From: an uncultured Eubacterium sp.
GTDB taxonomy: Bacteria > Bacillota_A > Clostridia > Lachnospirales > Lachnospiraceae
Reading direction: 5' to 3'
DNA: 17,978 nt
Assembly (NCBI GenBank): GCA_948468465.1
Contig: CAOKJJ010000096.1
Coordinates: 1-17,978 of the forward strand
In this document: positions 1 to 7,709 of the stretch, piece after piece
Position numbering within the stretch: the first letter of the stretch is position 1
How the letters are laid out: each line of letters starts with the position of its first letter
The notes under the pieces: model-generated
The model's database searches: none
Told to the model about the DNA's origin: nothing
Seen by the model: only the letters and a program-made list of their open reading frames with translations
Made by a program: the position numbers and the translations under genes

Positions 1-20
1 CTTAGCTGGGCGCACAGAGT

Positions 21-78
21 TTCTTAGCATTCTGGAGTAGGAGCCGCAAGCCAGGTCATTTTCCCCTCACCCGGCGTC
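21..78. repeat. Edge repeat, left copy (inverted relative to 17907-17962)
   Basis: This stretch matches the reverse complement of 17907-17962 at most positions. The best-kept core is ATTCTGGAGTAGGAGCC at 29-45, and the outer part resembles CCCCTCAYCCRGCGTC. A third, shorter relative (GACGCTGGATGAGGG) lies at 9177-9191. No protein is apparent in it. It looks like a dispersed intergenic repeat. Finding it at both edges of the window suggests that an assembly ended in repeats. Apart from this repeat and the direct repeat at 76-178, I see nothing in 1-287. Confidence 0.7.
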
Positions 79-178
79 AGATTCTGTCAAGCACGGACTA
101 AAAATATTTTGTAAATAAAGCATAAAATTTATCTAAATTTGTCGTATTTTATCTAATCCTCTGAATTTTCAGCTTCAT
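76..178. repeat. Direct repeat copy 1, downstream of yhcG
   Basis: The first 39 bases (76-114) are identical to 1611-1649, and the match continues with substitutions and small gaps for about 100 bp. Each copy lies just 3' of a minus-strand gene: this one after the yhcG relic, the other after the AlbA_2 gene. The two copies are 1535 bp apart and enclose yhcG with its promoter. I see no coding sense. It may be a duplicated 3' flank or an integration scar. Confidence 0.75.
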
Positions 179-287
179 CTTCCATTTAGATGTCAAGAAA
201 CAGTCCTTCCAACTCATCACAGTAGTTCCAGATTATTTTCACACTCTTTATTATACAACCCATACCATTCTTGCATATTTAGCTTTA

Positions 288-1312
288 CTATTTTTCTTCA
301 AATATTCTTAATATCTTGATAATTTCCTCTGGTTCCGGCAACATCTCCTTCATATCCTCAGGCAATGAATTACGAAGCTGATATGTTGCTACACCTATTG
401 GCACATCGGTCCGCTTCAATGCATATTCTACATAAGTCTTATCTTTACTCTTACAAATAATAATACCAATGGATGGATTCTCTCCAGGAAGTCTTATCTG
501 CTCATCCAATGCTGTTAGATATAACTGCATTTTACCAGCATATTCCGCTTCAAATTCACCTATTTTCAACTCAATGGCTACCAGGCTTCTCAGCCTTCTG
601 TGAAAAAGTAAAAGATCAATATACAAATCCTTATTTCCTACAACCAAATGATACTGGTTGCCAATGAATGTAAAATCACCACCCATCTCTATCAAAAAGG
701 CCCTGATATTATTTACAAGCTGCATTTCCAGCTCATGCTCTGAATACTCTGGAGAAAGCTCAGCAAAATCGAATGTATACTCATCCTTCACTGCTAATTT
801 TGCCTGCGTTCTTCGTCCTTCTGGTAATGTCAGATCAAAATTAGTCTGATTCGTCAAATATTTTTCATATGTCCGTGCCTCCACAAAATTAGTCAGCACA
901 CGTTTCGTCCAGCCATATCGCTTTGTCATTTGAATATAAAATTCCCTCTGCAGATCATCTTTGCATTTTTCCATGATGACTACATTGTTGCTCCTGCTTA
1001 TTTCTCGCACCATTGGCGCGAGTTTTGCAGAATCACGATATGTCAGGTAAAAATTACGCATCCTCCAAAGATTGGCTGCTGAATAACCTTTTGCACCTGG
1101 AAATTCTTTCTGTAGCTCTTTTGACAGCACCTGTACAATAGATTTCCCCAGCCATTTTCTTCCTGCCGTCTATAAATTTCCTCGCCAATTTCCCAATAAA
1201 GATTTATGGTTTCAGAATTTATCATCTGCAATACATGATATTGCTTTTTCTGTATCAGTTCTTTTAAGATATTTACCAAAGGTTCATATCCTACGATTTC
1301 ATATTTTTTCAT
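288..1312 (-). pseudogene. yhcG: YhcG/DUF1016-type PDDEXK nuclease, split by a -1 frameshift
   Basis: Two reading frames join into one YhcG (DUF1016) protein. The N-terminal part starts at ATG 1312 (MKKYEIVGYEPLVNILKEL) after GGAGAAGGGG. The rest, read in the -1 frame to 288, begins with the family sequence GWGKSIVQVLSKELQKEFPG. Repaired, the protein is about 341 aa, the usual family length. Its nuclease core shows D...VAIELK in LYIDLLLFHRRLRSLVAIEL, followed by IGEF, matching the PDDEXK pattern. The break is at the G4 run 1146-1149. One missing G would explain it, either as a true mutation or a sequencing error. The frame also opens further upstream (ATG 1408), but that lies before the predicted transcription start. 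Family members are DNA nucleases often found in defence islands or linked to restriction systems. The protein is inactive unless the shift is suppressed (see findings). Confidence 0.85.
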
Positions 1313-1408
1313 ACTTTTATTACCCCTTCTCCAAAGGCAAATGCGCAAGCAATTAGTCAAATGTAACGATAACCAACAAGTACATCCAAAATCTACTTTT
1401 TCAGACAT

Positions 1409-1437
1409 ATTATACTATGTTTGTATCACTTTCTCAA
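1409..1437 (-). promoter_or_regulatory. SigA-type promoter of yhcG
   Basis: On the minus strand, TTGAGA (1432-1437) and a perfect TATAAT (1409-1414) are separated by 17 bp. The predicted start near 1402 gives a leader of about 90 nt to ATG 1312. The spacer contains AAAGTGATA (1424-1432), which recurs in the hairpin at 1511-1573 and in the fic promoter, so it may be an operator. Confidence 0.7.
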
Positions 1438-1510
1438 TGAATTATTAAATGAATTTTTAAATTACCTCTCAATGGATGTACTGCAACTTTTCTCATAAAT
1501 TATTTTAATA

Positions 1511-1573
1511 AAAAAGTGATATAACTTGAAAAGGTTTTATCTGACACCTTTTATTTCAAATTCTATCACTTTT
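1511..1573. repeat. Long A+T-rich inverted repeat, copy A (possible terminator)
   Basis: The arms at 1511-1534 and 1547-1573 pair with a few mismatches: AAAAGTGATA, then TTGAAA-like sequence, then AAAAGG/CCTTTT next to a 12-base loop. On the minus strand the structure ends in six T residues, so it could end transcription coming from the AlbA_2 gene. The same inverted repeat, diverged, lies at 8845-8910 upstream of fic. The pair could also be a small palindromic repeat family. Together with the yhcG promoter and direct repeat copy 2, it accounts for most of the 350-bp gap 1409-1762. Confidence 0.6.
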
Positions 1574-1610
1574 CTACAATATACCCTATTTTTCGACCAG
1601 TTATGCCATT

Positions 1611-1710
1611 GTCAGATTCTGTCAAGCACGGACTAAAAATATTTTGTAAGTAAAGTATGAATTCTATCTAAACTTATCATTTTTTGTCTAATATTTTGAA
1701 TTTCATTCAT
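1611..1710. repeat. Direct repeat copy 2, downstream of the AlbA_2 gene
   Basis: Partner of 76-178; positions 1611-1649 are identical to 76-114, and the later part shares blocks such as TCTAAA and TTTTGTCTAAT. It contains TTGACA on the minus strand, but no -10 box follows at a suitable distance, so I do not call a promoter. Confidence 0.75.
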
Positions 1711-1762
1711 TTCTTTTCACTTACATATTTCATAATAGTAAAATAAATGGTCGTTTCAACAT

Positions 1763-3301
1763 TTACTGTTTCATTTCTTTATCATATACAAATCTGTATT
1801 TCCCTTTCCCTTTTCCTTTTACTGTCACTACAACTTCCATATCACGTAATTTTTTCATAATATCCTTGGATGAAGATGCAGAGCATTTAAGTATATCTTT
1901 TACTTCCGGTGCACCAAAAACCTGATTTGCTTCAATCATATTATATACCAGAATGATATTTGCCTTCGTTGGTTCATTATAATGCTGTACCTCAATAATA
2001 CTGTTTAAAGTTTCAATAGCCAGCTTCTTATTCCCAAAAGCCGTTTTTTGATATCCAAAAGCCAGCTTTTTATTCTGAATAGCTGAATTTTCTGCTTCAA
2101 AAGCCAGGTTATCTGACAGATCTGTCTCTTTCTCAAACGCAGAATTATAAATAACCGCCTGAAGCAGAAATACATTCGTGCAATACTCAGGCCCCTGCAG
2201 CCCCTTTGCTTCCATTTCCTGGCACATACGGTCTACGCCTTCTCCATATTCCTTAACAAAGTCAAACGCCCTTAAAAACTCAGCAATTTTAGGATTCCTT
2301 GAAAAATGCGTATGCCTTATATTATCTGCCCTCACAAGTCCAGGCAGCTTCCCGGGGCTTTCTACAACAATACGGTTGTCAAACATCTTGATCTGTATAT
2401 CAGTCCCGCTGATGCTGTATGCCCGGTGTGTTACTGCATTGACAATAATTTCCTGCCGCACAAATTTAGGATATTCTTCTTCGGTTACAAACAGTCCGTC
2501 TTTTCCAAGGTAAGTTTTTTCCTTGATCTGCGTACTGAGATAAGCTATGGAATCCGTAATCATTTTTAAAACATTCCCTTCAAAAATAACATCTTTGACC
2601 ACATTCATCTCAGCACCAAATTTCTCCTCTATTCCCTCATACCTTATAAACCGCACACGGGCACGCGGAAAAAAATCCTGCGGTTTCCTGCCAAATAACA
2701 GAACTGCCGCTGTGCTGACCTGCATTTTTCCGTCTCTTAGTTTTACAAATCCCCTATTCTCCATAAGAAATTCCTGTGCACTTTTCCGATACCCAATTTT
2801 TCTGGTATATTCCTCTACAAATTCTATATCCAGATCATCTATGCATGCCCCCGGCACCGGCTTATCCTCAAAAAACCTTTCCCCTTTATCATAAGTAAGC
2901 TGCAGCCTGTCATTAAATTCCAGTTTCTTTGACTTGTCGCCTACACGCAGGTAAACTTCATCTGCCTGGTTTGCATGTACATGCGGGCTTGGCTCTATAT
3001 GCATCAGTAAGACATGGTTGTTCCTGCCGTTAAAGTCTATGCATGGCACTTTTTCTATGGCAGCCTGCACTGTTGGCTCACAGAAGTCATACGGAACCCT
3101 GAGCAGTTCATTCATCTGCAGCACATTATCATCTGTCCCTTCAATCCTTCTGGTTTTATCTGAAATGCCAATGGCAACTGTTCCACCGTCAGCGTTTGCA
3201 AAAGCAACAAGCGTAACTGCCAGTGCTTTTGGATCAATATTTATGCTCTTGCGGTCAAAAATCTGCATTTCATCGAATGCTAAAATCTCTTCAATGGTCA
3301 T
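1763..3301 (-). CDS. AlbA_2/Schlafen-type ATP-binding, putative DNA-binding protein (COG2865-like)
   Basis: A 512-aa protein. Residues 12-48 (FDRKSIN... NADGGTVAIGISD) fit the AlbA_2 (Schlafen AlbA_2) fold, a nucleic-acid-binding or nuclease-like domain. Residues 283-297 (QEIIVNAVTHRAYS), 307-321 (FDNRIVVESPGKLPG) and 351-359 (EYGEGVDRM) fit the GHKL-like ATP-binding domain found in COG2865 proteins. Residues ~398-439 are heptad repeats, and the last ~75 residues look like a winged helix. The start is ATG 3301 behind AGGAAGGGG, only 26 bp after the gajB stop, so it is probably translated from the Gabija-like operon. Related proteins are annotated as transcriptional regulators or RNA/DNA-binding proteins, and some sit in defence islands. 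Its role here, as effector or regulator, is inferred only from position. Confidence 0.85.
   Translation of the reverse strand: MTIEEILAFDEMQIFDRKSINIDPKALAVTLVAFANADGGTVAIGISDKTRRIEGTDDNVLQMNELLRVPYDFCEPTVQAAIEKVPCIDFNGRNNHVLLMHIEPSPHVHANQADEVYLRVGDKSKKLEFNDRLQLTYDKGERFFEDKPVPGACIDDLDIEFVEEYTRKIGYRKSAQEFLMENRGFVKLRDGKMQVSTAAVLLFGRKPQDFFPRARVRFIRYEGIEEKFGAEMNVVKDVIFEGNVLKMITDSIAYLSTQIKEKTYLGKDGLFVTEEEYPKFVRQEIIVNAVTHRAYSISGTDIQIKMFDNRIVVESPGKLPGLVRADNIRHTHFSRNPKIAEFLRAFDFVKEYGEGVDRMCQEMEAKGLQGPEYCTNVFLLQAVIYNSAFEKETDLSDNLAFEAENSAIQNKKLAFGYQKTAFGNKKLAIETLNSIIEVQHYNEPTKANIILVYNMIEANQVFGAPEVKDILKCSASSSKDIMKKLRDMEVVVTVKGKGKGKYRFVYDKEMKQ
1985..2110 (-). repeat. 21-bp/7-residue repeats inside the AlbA_2 gene
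   Basis: Residues 398-439 read as six consecutive 7-residue units: NLAFEAE, NSAIQNK, KLAFGYQ, KTAFGNK, KLAIETL, NSIIEVQ. The consensus is (K/N)-x-A-(F/I)-x-x-(K/Q). In DNA, AAAAGCC(A/G) recurs about every 21 or 42 bases. The units lie in the linker between the ATP-binding domain and the C-terminal winged-helix-like part, so repeat number could vary without breaking the frame. Confidence 0.7.
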
Positions 3302-3327
3302 CTGTCTGCCCCTTCCTGTGCTTGTTT

Positions 3328-5379
3328 CTAATTGAAAATACAGTCTAATGTTTCTTTTACTTTGACAGAATCACCTGTGTAAATTATCCTCAAATGTTTC
3401 TTAGCCCGTGTTACAGCCACATACAAAAGGTTTCTTGCTTTCTCATATTTCATAATCTGCTGCTCTGTTTCCAGTCCAGTGTAATTTTCCAAAAATTTTT
3501 TTATAAAAACTTTATCCTCCTTTTTCTTTCCAAATCCATCTTCCAATACAATTAGTACATTTTCAAACTCCAGTCCCTTTGTTCCATGAAAAGTATGATA
3601 TATAACTTCCATTTTCTCATTACGTTCGATATAATTAAACCATTTTTCCAGTTCCGCCATGCTGACAGACAAAAGCTGCCTGACTCTGTTCAGACTCTCG
3701 TCTTCATCTTCATTTCCATCTTTTTCATCAAACTGCTGCTGTTCTAATACCTGCATAAAATATCCCGTAATATAATCACTTGTAATTTCATCCAAATCTA
3801 AAACAGCCTTTATTATGGTTCGGATATTATTGCTGCCCGCTTTATATTGCTCACACATCTGCAGCAAATAACTCCCTAATGTGTCGCCATCAATTTCTAA
3901 CAAGTTCTTTTTTATTGTTTTAAGCTGGGTAATATTTAACTCCTGATTGTCTTTTACGCCGCCATACAAAATTTTTTCAACCGGCGTCCCTTCCAATCTA
4001 ATGTCCACATAAAATTTAAGAATACGATATAAAAATGAAGCCGCCTTCCCAAGTTTTTCAGTATCTGTAGATAATAATTCCGTATTCAGCTGCTGAAAAT
4101 GAGCTCCTGAATATGCTGCCGATTTTTTAAAGATGTCATATAGATTGGAAATCCCTATTCTGTGCGCAACTTCTTCATTTTTTAGGACAAAACAATGTAA
4201 TTTTCCTTCATGCATATCCTTCCATTCATTTTTGCATTTTTCTATTGCTGCATCTATAGAATCCATATCATAATAAGCAACGCTTCCTCCTATACAGTCC
4301 ATAAAAATAGAGTTCTGCTGCATACCGTCTAAACGAATTTTATTTGCTATATCAATGATCTCTTTATACGAACGTCGGTTAAACTCCTTATTGACTTTTT
4401 TTAAACCAGAATGATATTCTAAAAGACGACATCCAATTCCATCATCATAAATATTCTGCACCTGGTCACCGTAATACCCTACAAAAAATGTACGCTGCAT
4501 TTCACCTGCGTGCCTATCGAGCGCTGCCATAATTTCAACCACTTCTATAGATGTGTCCTGATACTCATCTATAAATATATACGGAAATTGATCAAAAATA
4601 ATCTGCTGCAAAACCGGATATCTTAATATCAGTTTTTTTCCATATTCCAGTAAAGTATCATGACTGATTCTCATCCATTCCAAACGATCCTGATTATACA
4701 TTGCATTATACTCAATTTTTCTTAGTTTCCCCTGTGCTATTTTGGAAACACATATTTCATATCTCTTAATTTCATACAATTTACCAACAATTGCGCGGAA
4801 ATTTTTTATATTATCCATAATATTCGGATATTGCGCCACATAACCGCCAAAATGATTTCGAAATTCATCAGCACTCATTGAATATCCCTGATAAAATTCA
4901 TCCTTATAAATCCATACCTCTTCTTCAAATGTTTTTCTATCCTCAGTTGATAATTCCCAAAATGTCTTATAAATCTTTAATGATTCATTTGACAATTCTG
5001 CCCTATCATCAGCTATTATACCCTCCATTTTTTCTTTGTGTAACATTAGCAGTTCTTTCTGATATCCTTTAATCAGCCGCCATAATCTTTCATGAATTGT
5101 GGATACCACAGCAAGATTCGAATTGCCAATCTTATCTTTTACATGATTGGCAGCCACATTTGTATATGTAATACACATAATTTTCTGGTTATGTCTTTCC
5201 AATTGCGCCCCATATCTCTGAATTACATATTGAAGTGATTCTACCAGCGCATATGTTTTCCCCGAACCTGCACCAGCATCAAAAACCAGACTTTTGCTTT
5301 CATCAATGCATTTAAACAACTGATGCAAAATTTCGCGCTCCCGCTCCCTCTTTACCGGATCAATCTCCTGTAATCCCAT
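3328..5379 (-). CDS. gajB: GajB-like UvrD/Rep superfamily 1 helicase
   Basis: A 683-aa superfamily 1 DNA helicase with all main motifs: Walker A AGAGSGKT (residues 35-42), Walker B DEYQDT (271-276), GDQVQNIYDD (304-313), NRRS (334-337), motif V HGTKGLEFENV (598-608) and motif VI VAVTRAKK (654-661). I chose ATG 5379 because AGGAGG lies 9 bases upstream. The frame is open to a TTG at 5409, and another ATG at 5388 sits directly on the GGAGG. The start overlaps the end of gajA by 20 bp, so translation is probably coupled. In known Gabija systems a UvrD-like GajB assembles with GajA and helps control DNA cleavage during phage infection. It is longer than the ~500 residues of the best-studied GajB, so this may be a divergent Gabija subtype. 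I cannot exclude another OLD-helicase pair. Confidence 0.85.
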   Translation of the reverse strand: MGLQEIDPVKREREREILHQLFKCIDESKSLVFDAGAGSGKTYALVESLQYVIQRYGAQLERHNQKIMCITYTNVAANHVKDKIGNSNLAVVSTIHERLWRLIKGYQKELLMLHKEKMEGIIADDRAELSNESLKIYKTFWELSTEDRKTFEEEVWIYKDEFYQGYSMSADEFRNHFGGYVAQYPNIMDNIKNFRAIVGKLYEIKRYEICVSKIAQGKLRKIEYNAMYNQDRLEWMRISHDTLLEYGKKLILRYPVLQQIIFDQFPYIFIDEYQDTSIEVVEIMAALDRHAGEMQRTFFVGYYGDQVQNIYDDGIGCRLLEYHSGLKKVNKEFNRRSYKEIIDIANKIRLDGMQQNSIFMDCIGGSVAYYDMDSIDAAIEKCKNEWKDMHEGKLHCFVLKNEEVAHRIGISNLYDIFKKSAAYSGAHFQQLNTELLSTDTEKLGKAASFLYRILKFYVDIRLEGTPVEKILYGGVKDNQELNITQLKTIKKNLLEIDGDTLGSYLLQMCEQYKAGSNNIRTIIKAVLDLDEITSDYITGYFMQVLEQQQFDEKDGNEDEDESLNRVRQLLSVSMAELEKWFNYIERNEKMEVIYHTFHGTKGLEFENVLIVLEDGFGKKKEDKVFIKKFLENYTGLETEQQIMKYEKARNLLYVAVTRAKKHLRIIYTGDSVKVKETLDCIFN

Positions 5380-7558
5380 TCCTTCCATCCTCCTCCAGTT
5401 TTCCTCCAAGCCAGTCTAATCCCTCTTTTATATAATTAGGCAATTCAGGCCTTTTTTCAGAGTCTTTCTCCACAATTAATGCATATAACAGTTCACTGGC
5501 AAATTTCCCTTTTTCATTTGATAATTTTGCCTGCCACTTATATGACTGTTCCCTATTCTGATTCAAATCAGCTTTTTTTCCTGATCCAACTATGTCTTTA
5601 TAAATCTGTGGCTTTACTTTTTTCAATACATTATTTAAAAGATTATTTTCCGCATTTGTTAAAATAAATGCTTCCTCAAAACTCGTTGGGTAATATTCAC
5701 CTATTTTTTTCTGGTATGCAATATAAATGTTATCTTCTAACATATACGGCTTTATATTTGTCAGACTGTAAGCCTTATGAAAATACTTAATTGTTTTATT
5801 ACTGGTCTTCTGTCCTTTTAAAGTTTTAATCTGCGGATAATCATCTTGCTTTTTTTCTACTCCTTTCTCAATACCATCATCCTTTTTCTTTTTTTCTGGA
5901 CGGTTTATATCCAAATCTGTAATAATAAGCGCTGGAATATTCAATTTTTTTAGCAAGTTTTTATATATAAAAGCATGAGCCCCGCTGATCCCAAAAAGAG
6001 AAATATATCGTTTATTCAATTCTTCTTTTTCTTCAATGTAAAATGGCAGTATTGTTTCTTCTGCGAATCCTTCAACCAGTATCACCGCATCTGCAAAAAA
6101 TAATTCTGATACTTTATACTTAATGTGTTTTTTCAAAAAGGCAAAATCATCTTTTTCATCAGGCATAACTGCTGCATCGTCCAAATTTGCGACACATGCC
6201 ATGTTTCCTTCCGCATAAACATAGCAGATATCATCAAATGAATTGCCCATATGAACTTTGCTGTTCAAAATATGGGAAGAATGGGTTGTGACAATTAATT
6301 GGCTATTTAGTTTTCTTTTTTTATCCTCAATCAGCTTTTTCAAGGCTTCATTTATATTTTTAATAAACAATTCTTGCATTTGCGGGTGCATAAAAGATTC
6401 TGGTTCTTCTATTGCGATCAAATTAATTTTACTGTTATTTTTTTCTTCCGGATAATGTTCCATATAATCTATTAATTCTGCAATTATCATTACTAAATGA
6501 GTATATCCAAGACCATACTGGTCTTCGGGAATATTCAGCCCTTTCTCTACATACTCATAAAGCAGAAAACCTCTGACAAGCTTTTCCTCCGTAATATCCA
6601 TACTTAAATTTACTTTCATCACGTCGGACGCAACGATTCTTCCAATCGCATTATTAATGGCTTCGTGATGATGCTCTCTGATTCGTTTTGTCAGATTATT
6701 ATTGATAATATCTATATTTTTTTCCAATTCCAGACGCTTGCTTTCTACAATACTGTCATATCGGTAGGAAATGATTCTGTTAAATGCCTCCGTTAAAGCA
6801 TTAGCCCTTTTTACATTATTGGCAGATATACACTTGATATCTATTAAATTGGACAGCTTAAAATTACTATCGATACGTTCTGCTGCTAATTCATTTTCGG
6901 TTTCTTCTATACTTTTTTGATAATAGTTTATTTGAAATGACACTTTTTCCAGTTCCTTAAACATGATTTGAAAATCTGTTTTTACTTCCCCGCCAGAATT
7001 TTTCTGATCATTTCTTTTTTCTGCTTCTCTGGCTAATACCCTTTTACATGAATTCGCTATAGCTTCATTAAACTTTTCTTCTTCTGAAATCTCATATTTT
7101 ACAATGATTTCTATTTCTTCTCTCTCTACATCTCTCAATAACATAAAAGGTACAAGATTAGTAACCAGATCATCACTATTTTTTTCAAGGGCAATTGTTA
7201 AAACAAACTCTATCCATGGCGGTTCGAATAAAGCTGCTTCTCCCTCAATTTTATATCCATCCAGATAATGCTGAAAGCATTCTCCCAAATAGTGAAAATT
7301 AATATCTTTTACCTGCAGCCTATAGATGTCACTATTCTTTATCATTTTTAATAAAGCCTGGATCACTGATGTTTTACCCGTATTATTTTTTCCAACAATA
7401 AGTGTTGTTGATGAAGCAACATCTATGTTTGGTTTACTTTCATTTTTACCAACACGTGTATCTTTAACTTTTATTCCGTCAGCATTTACAAAAGTAAAAA
7501 TATTATGTTCATTCCTATATTTTCTAAAATTTTTCATCTGTAATTTCTTTAAGTACAT
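5360..7558 (-). CDS. gajA: GajA-like OLD-family ATPase/TOPRIM endonuclease
   Basis: A 732-aa OLD nuclease. The ABC-type ATPase half has Walker A GKNNTGKTS (56-64), a signature-like YGLGYTH (348-354), Walker B LIAIEEPES (380-388) and the H-loop TTHSSH (424-429). The TOPRIM half has its acidic motif VEGFAEE (495-501) and the metal-binding TDLDINRP (547-554). A Lys/Glu-rich, probably helical insert lies around 150-300. The start ATG 7558 has AGGAGG 8 bases upstream. Immediate coupling to a UvrD-type helicase gene is the Gabija layout, in which GajA is a DNA endonuclease inhibited by nucleotides and released when these run low during infection. It is longer than typical GajA (~580 aa). All catalytic motifs are present, so it is probably active. 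Confidence 0.87.
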   Translation of the reverse strand: MYLKKLQMKNFRKYRNEHNIFTFVNADGIKVKDTRVGKNESKPNIDVASSTTLIVGKNNTGKTSVIQALLKMIKNSDIYRLQVKDINFHYLGECFQHYLDGYKIEGEAALFEPPWIEFVLTIALEKNSDDLVTNLVPFMLLRDVEREEIEIIVKYEISEEEKFNEAIANSCKRVLAREAEKRNDQKNSGGEVKTDFQIMFKELEKVSFQINYYQKSIEETENELAAERIDSNFKLSNLIDIKCISANNVKRANALTEAFNRIISYRYDSIVESKRLELEKNIDIINNNLTKRIREHHHEAINNAIGRIVASDVMKVNLSMDITEEKLVRGFLLYEYVEKGLNIPEDQYGLGYTHLVMIIAELIDYMEHYPEEKNNSKINLIAIEEPESFMHPQMQELFIKNINEALKKLIEDKKRKLNSQLIVTTHSSHILNSKVHMGNSFDDICYVYAEGNMACVANLDDAAVMPDEKDDFAFLKKHIKYKVSELFFADAVILVEGFAEETILPFYIEEKEELNKRYISLFGISGAHAFIYKNLLKKLNIPALIITDLDINRPEKKKKDDGIEKGVEKKQDDYPQIKTLKGQKTSNKTIKYFHKAYSLTNIKPYMLEDNIYIAYQKKIGEYYPTSFEEAFILTNAENNLLNNVLKKVKPQIYKDIVGSGKKADLNQNREQSYKWQAKLSNEKGKFASELLYALIVEKDSEKRPELPNYIKEGLDWLGGKLEEDGRNGITGD

Positions 7559-7589
7559 GATATATTCCTCCTAAGTTAAATTAATGCCG

Positions 7590-7619
7590 ATTATGCTCAT
7601 CTTTGTATCGTCTATTCAA
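7590..7619 (-). promoter_or_regulatory. Possible promoter of the gajA-gajB-AlbA_2 operon
   Basis: On the minus strand, TTGAAT (7614-7619) and CATAAT (7590-7595) are 18 bp apart, about 30 bp ahead of the gajA start. This is the best match I see in the 151-bp gap after fic. The boxes are imperfect, and read-through from fic is also possible because no terminator hairpin is evident in the gap. Confidence 0.35.
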
Positions 7620-7709
7620 CATCTGCAACAAAACAATTTCATTTATCTTCCTTCATAATAGATGCCGTTTAATCTCATAATCATGTTATGCTGCTGTCAG
7701 TCTTACTTA

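Noticed and set aside
76..114. TTGACA in the direct repeats as a minus-strand promoter
   Set aside because: No acceptable -10 box lies 16-18 bp downstream in either copy.
1313..1408. Longer N-terminus for yhcG starting at ATG 1408
   Set aside because: That start precedes the predicted transcription start near 1402, and the extra residues do not resemble the family. ATG 1312 has a ribosome site and gives the usual family length.
1511..1573. CRISPR or riboswitch interpretation of the A+T-rich hairpins
   Set aside because: There are only two copies, far apart, with no spacers and no conserved aptamer pattern that I recognise; a terminator or palindromic repeat is enough.
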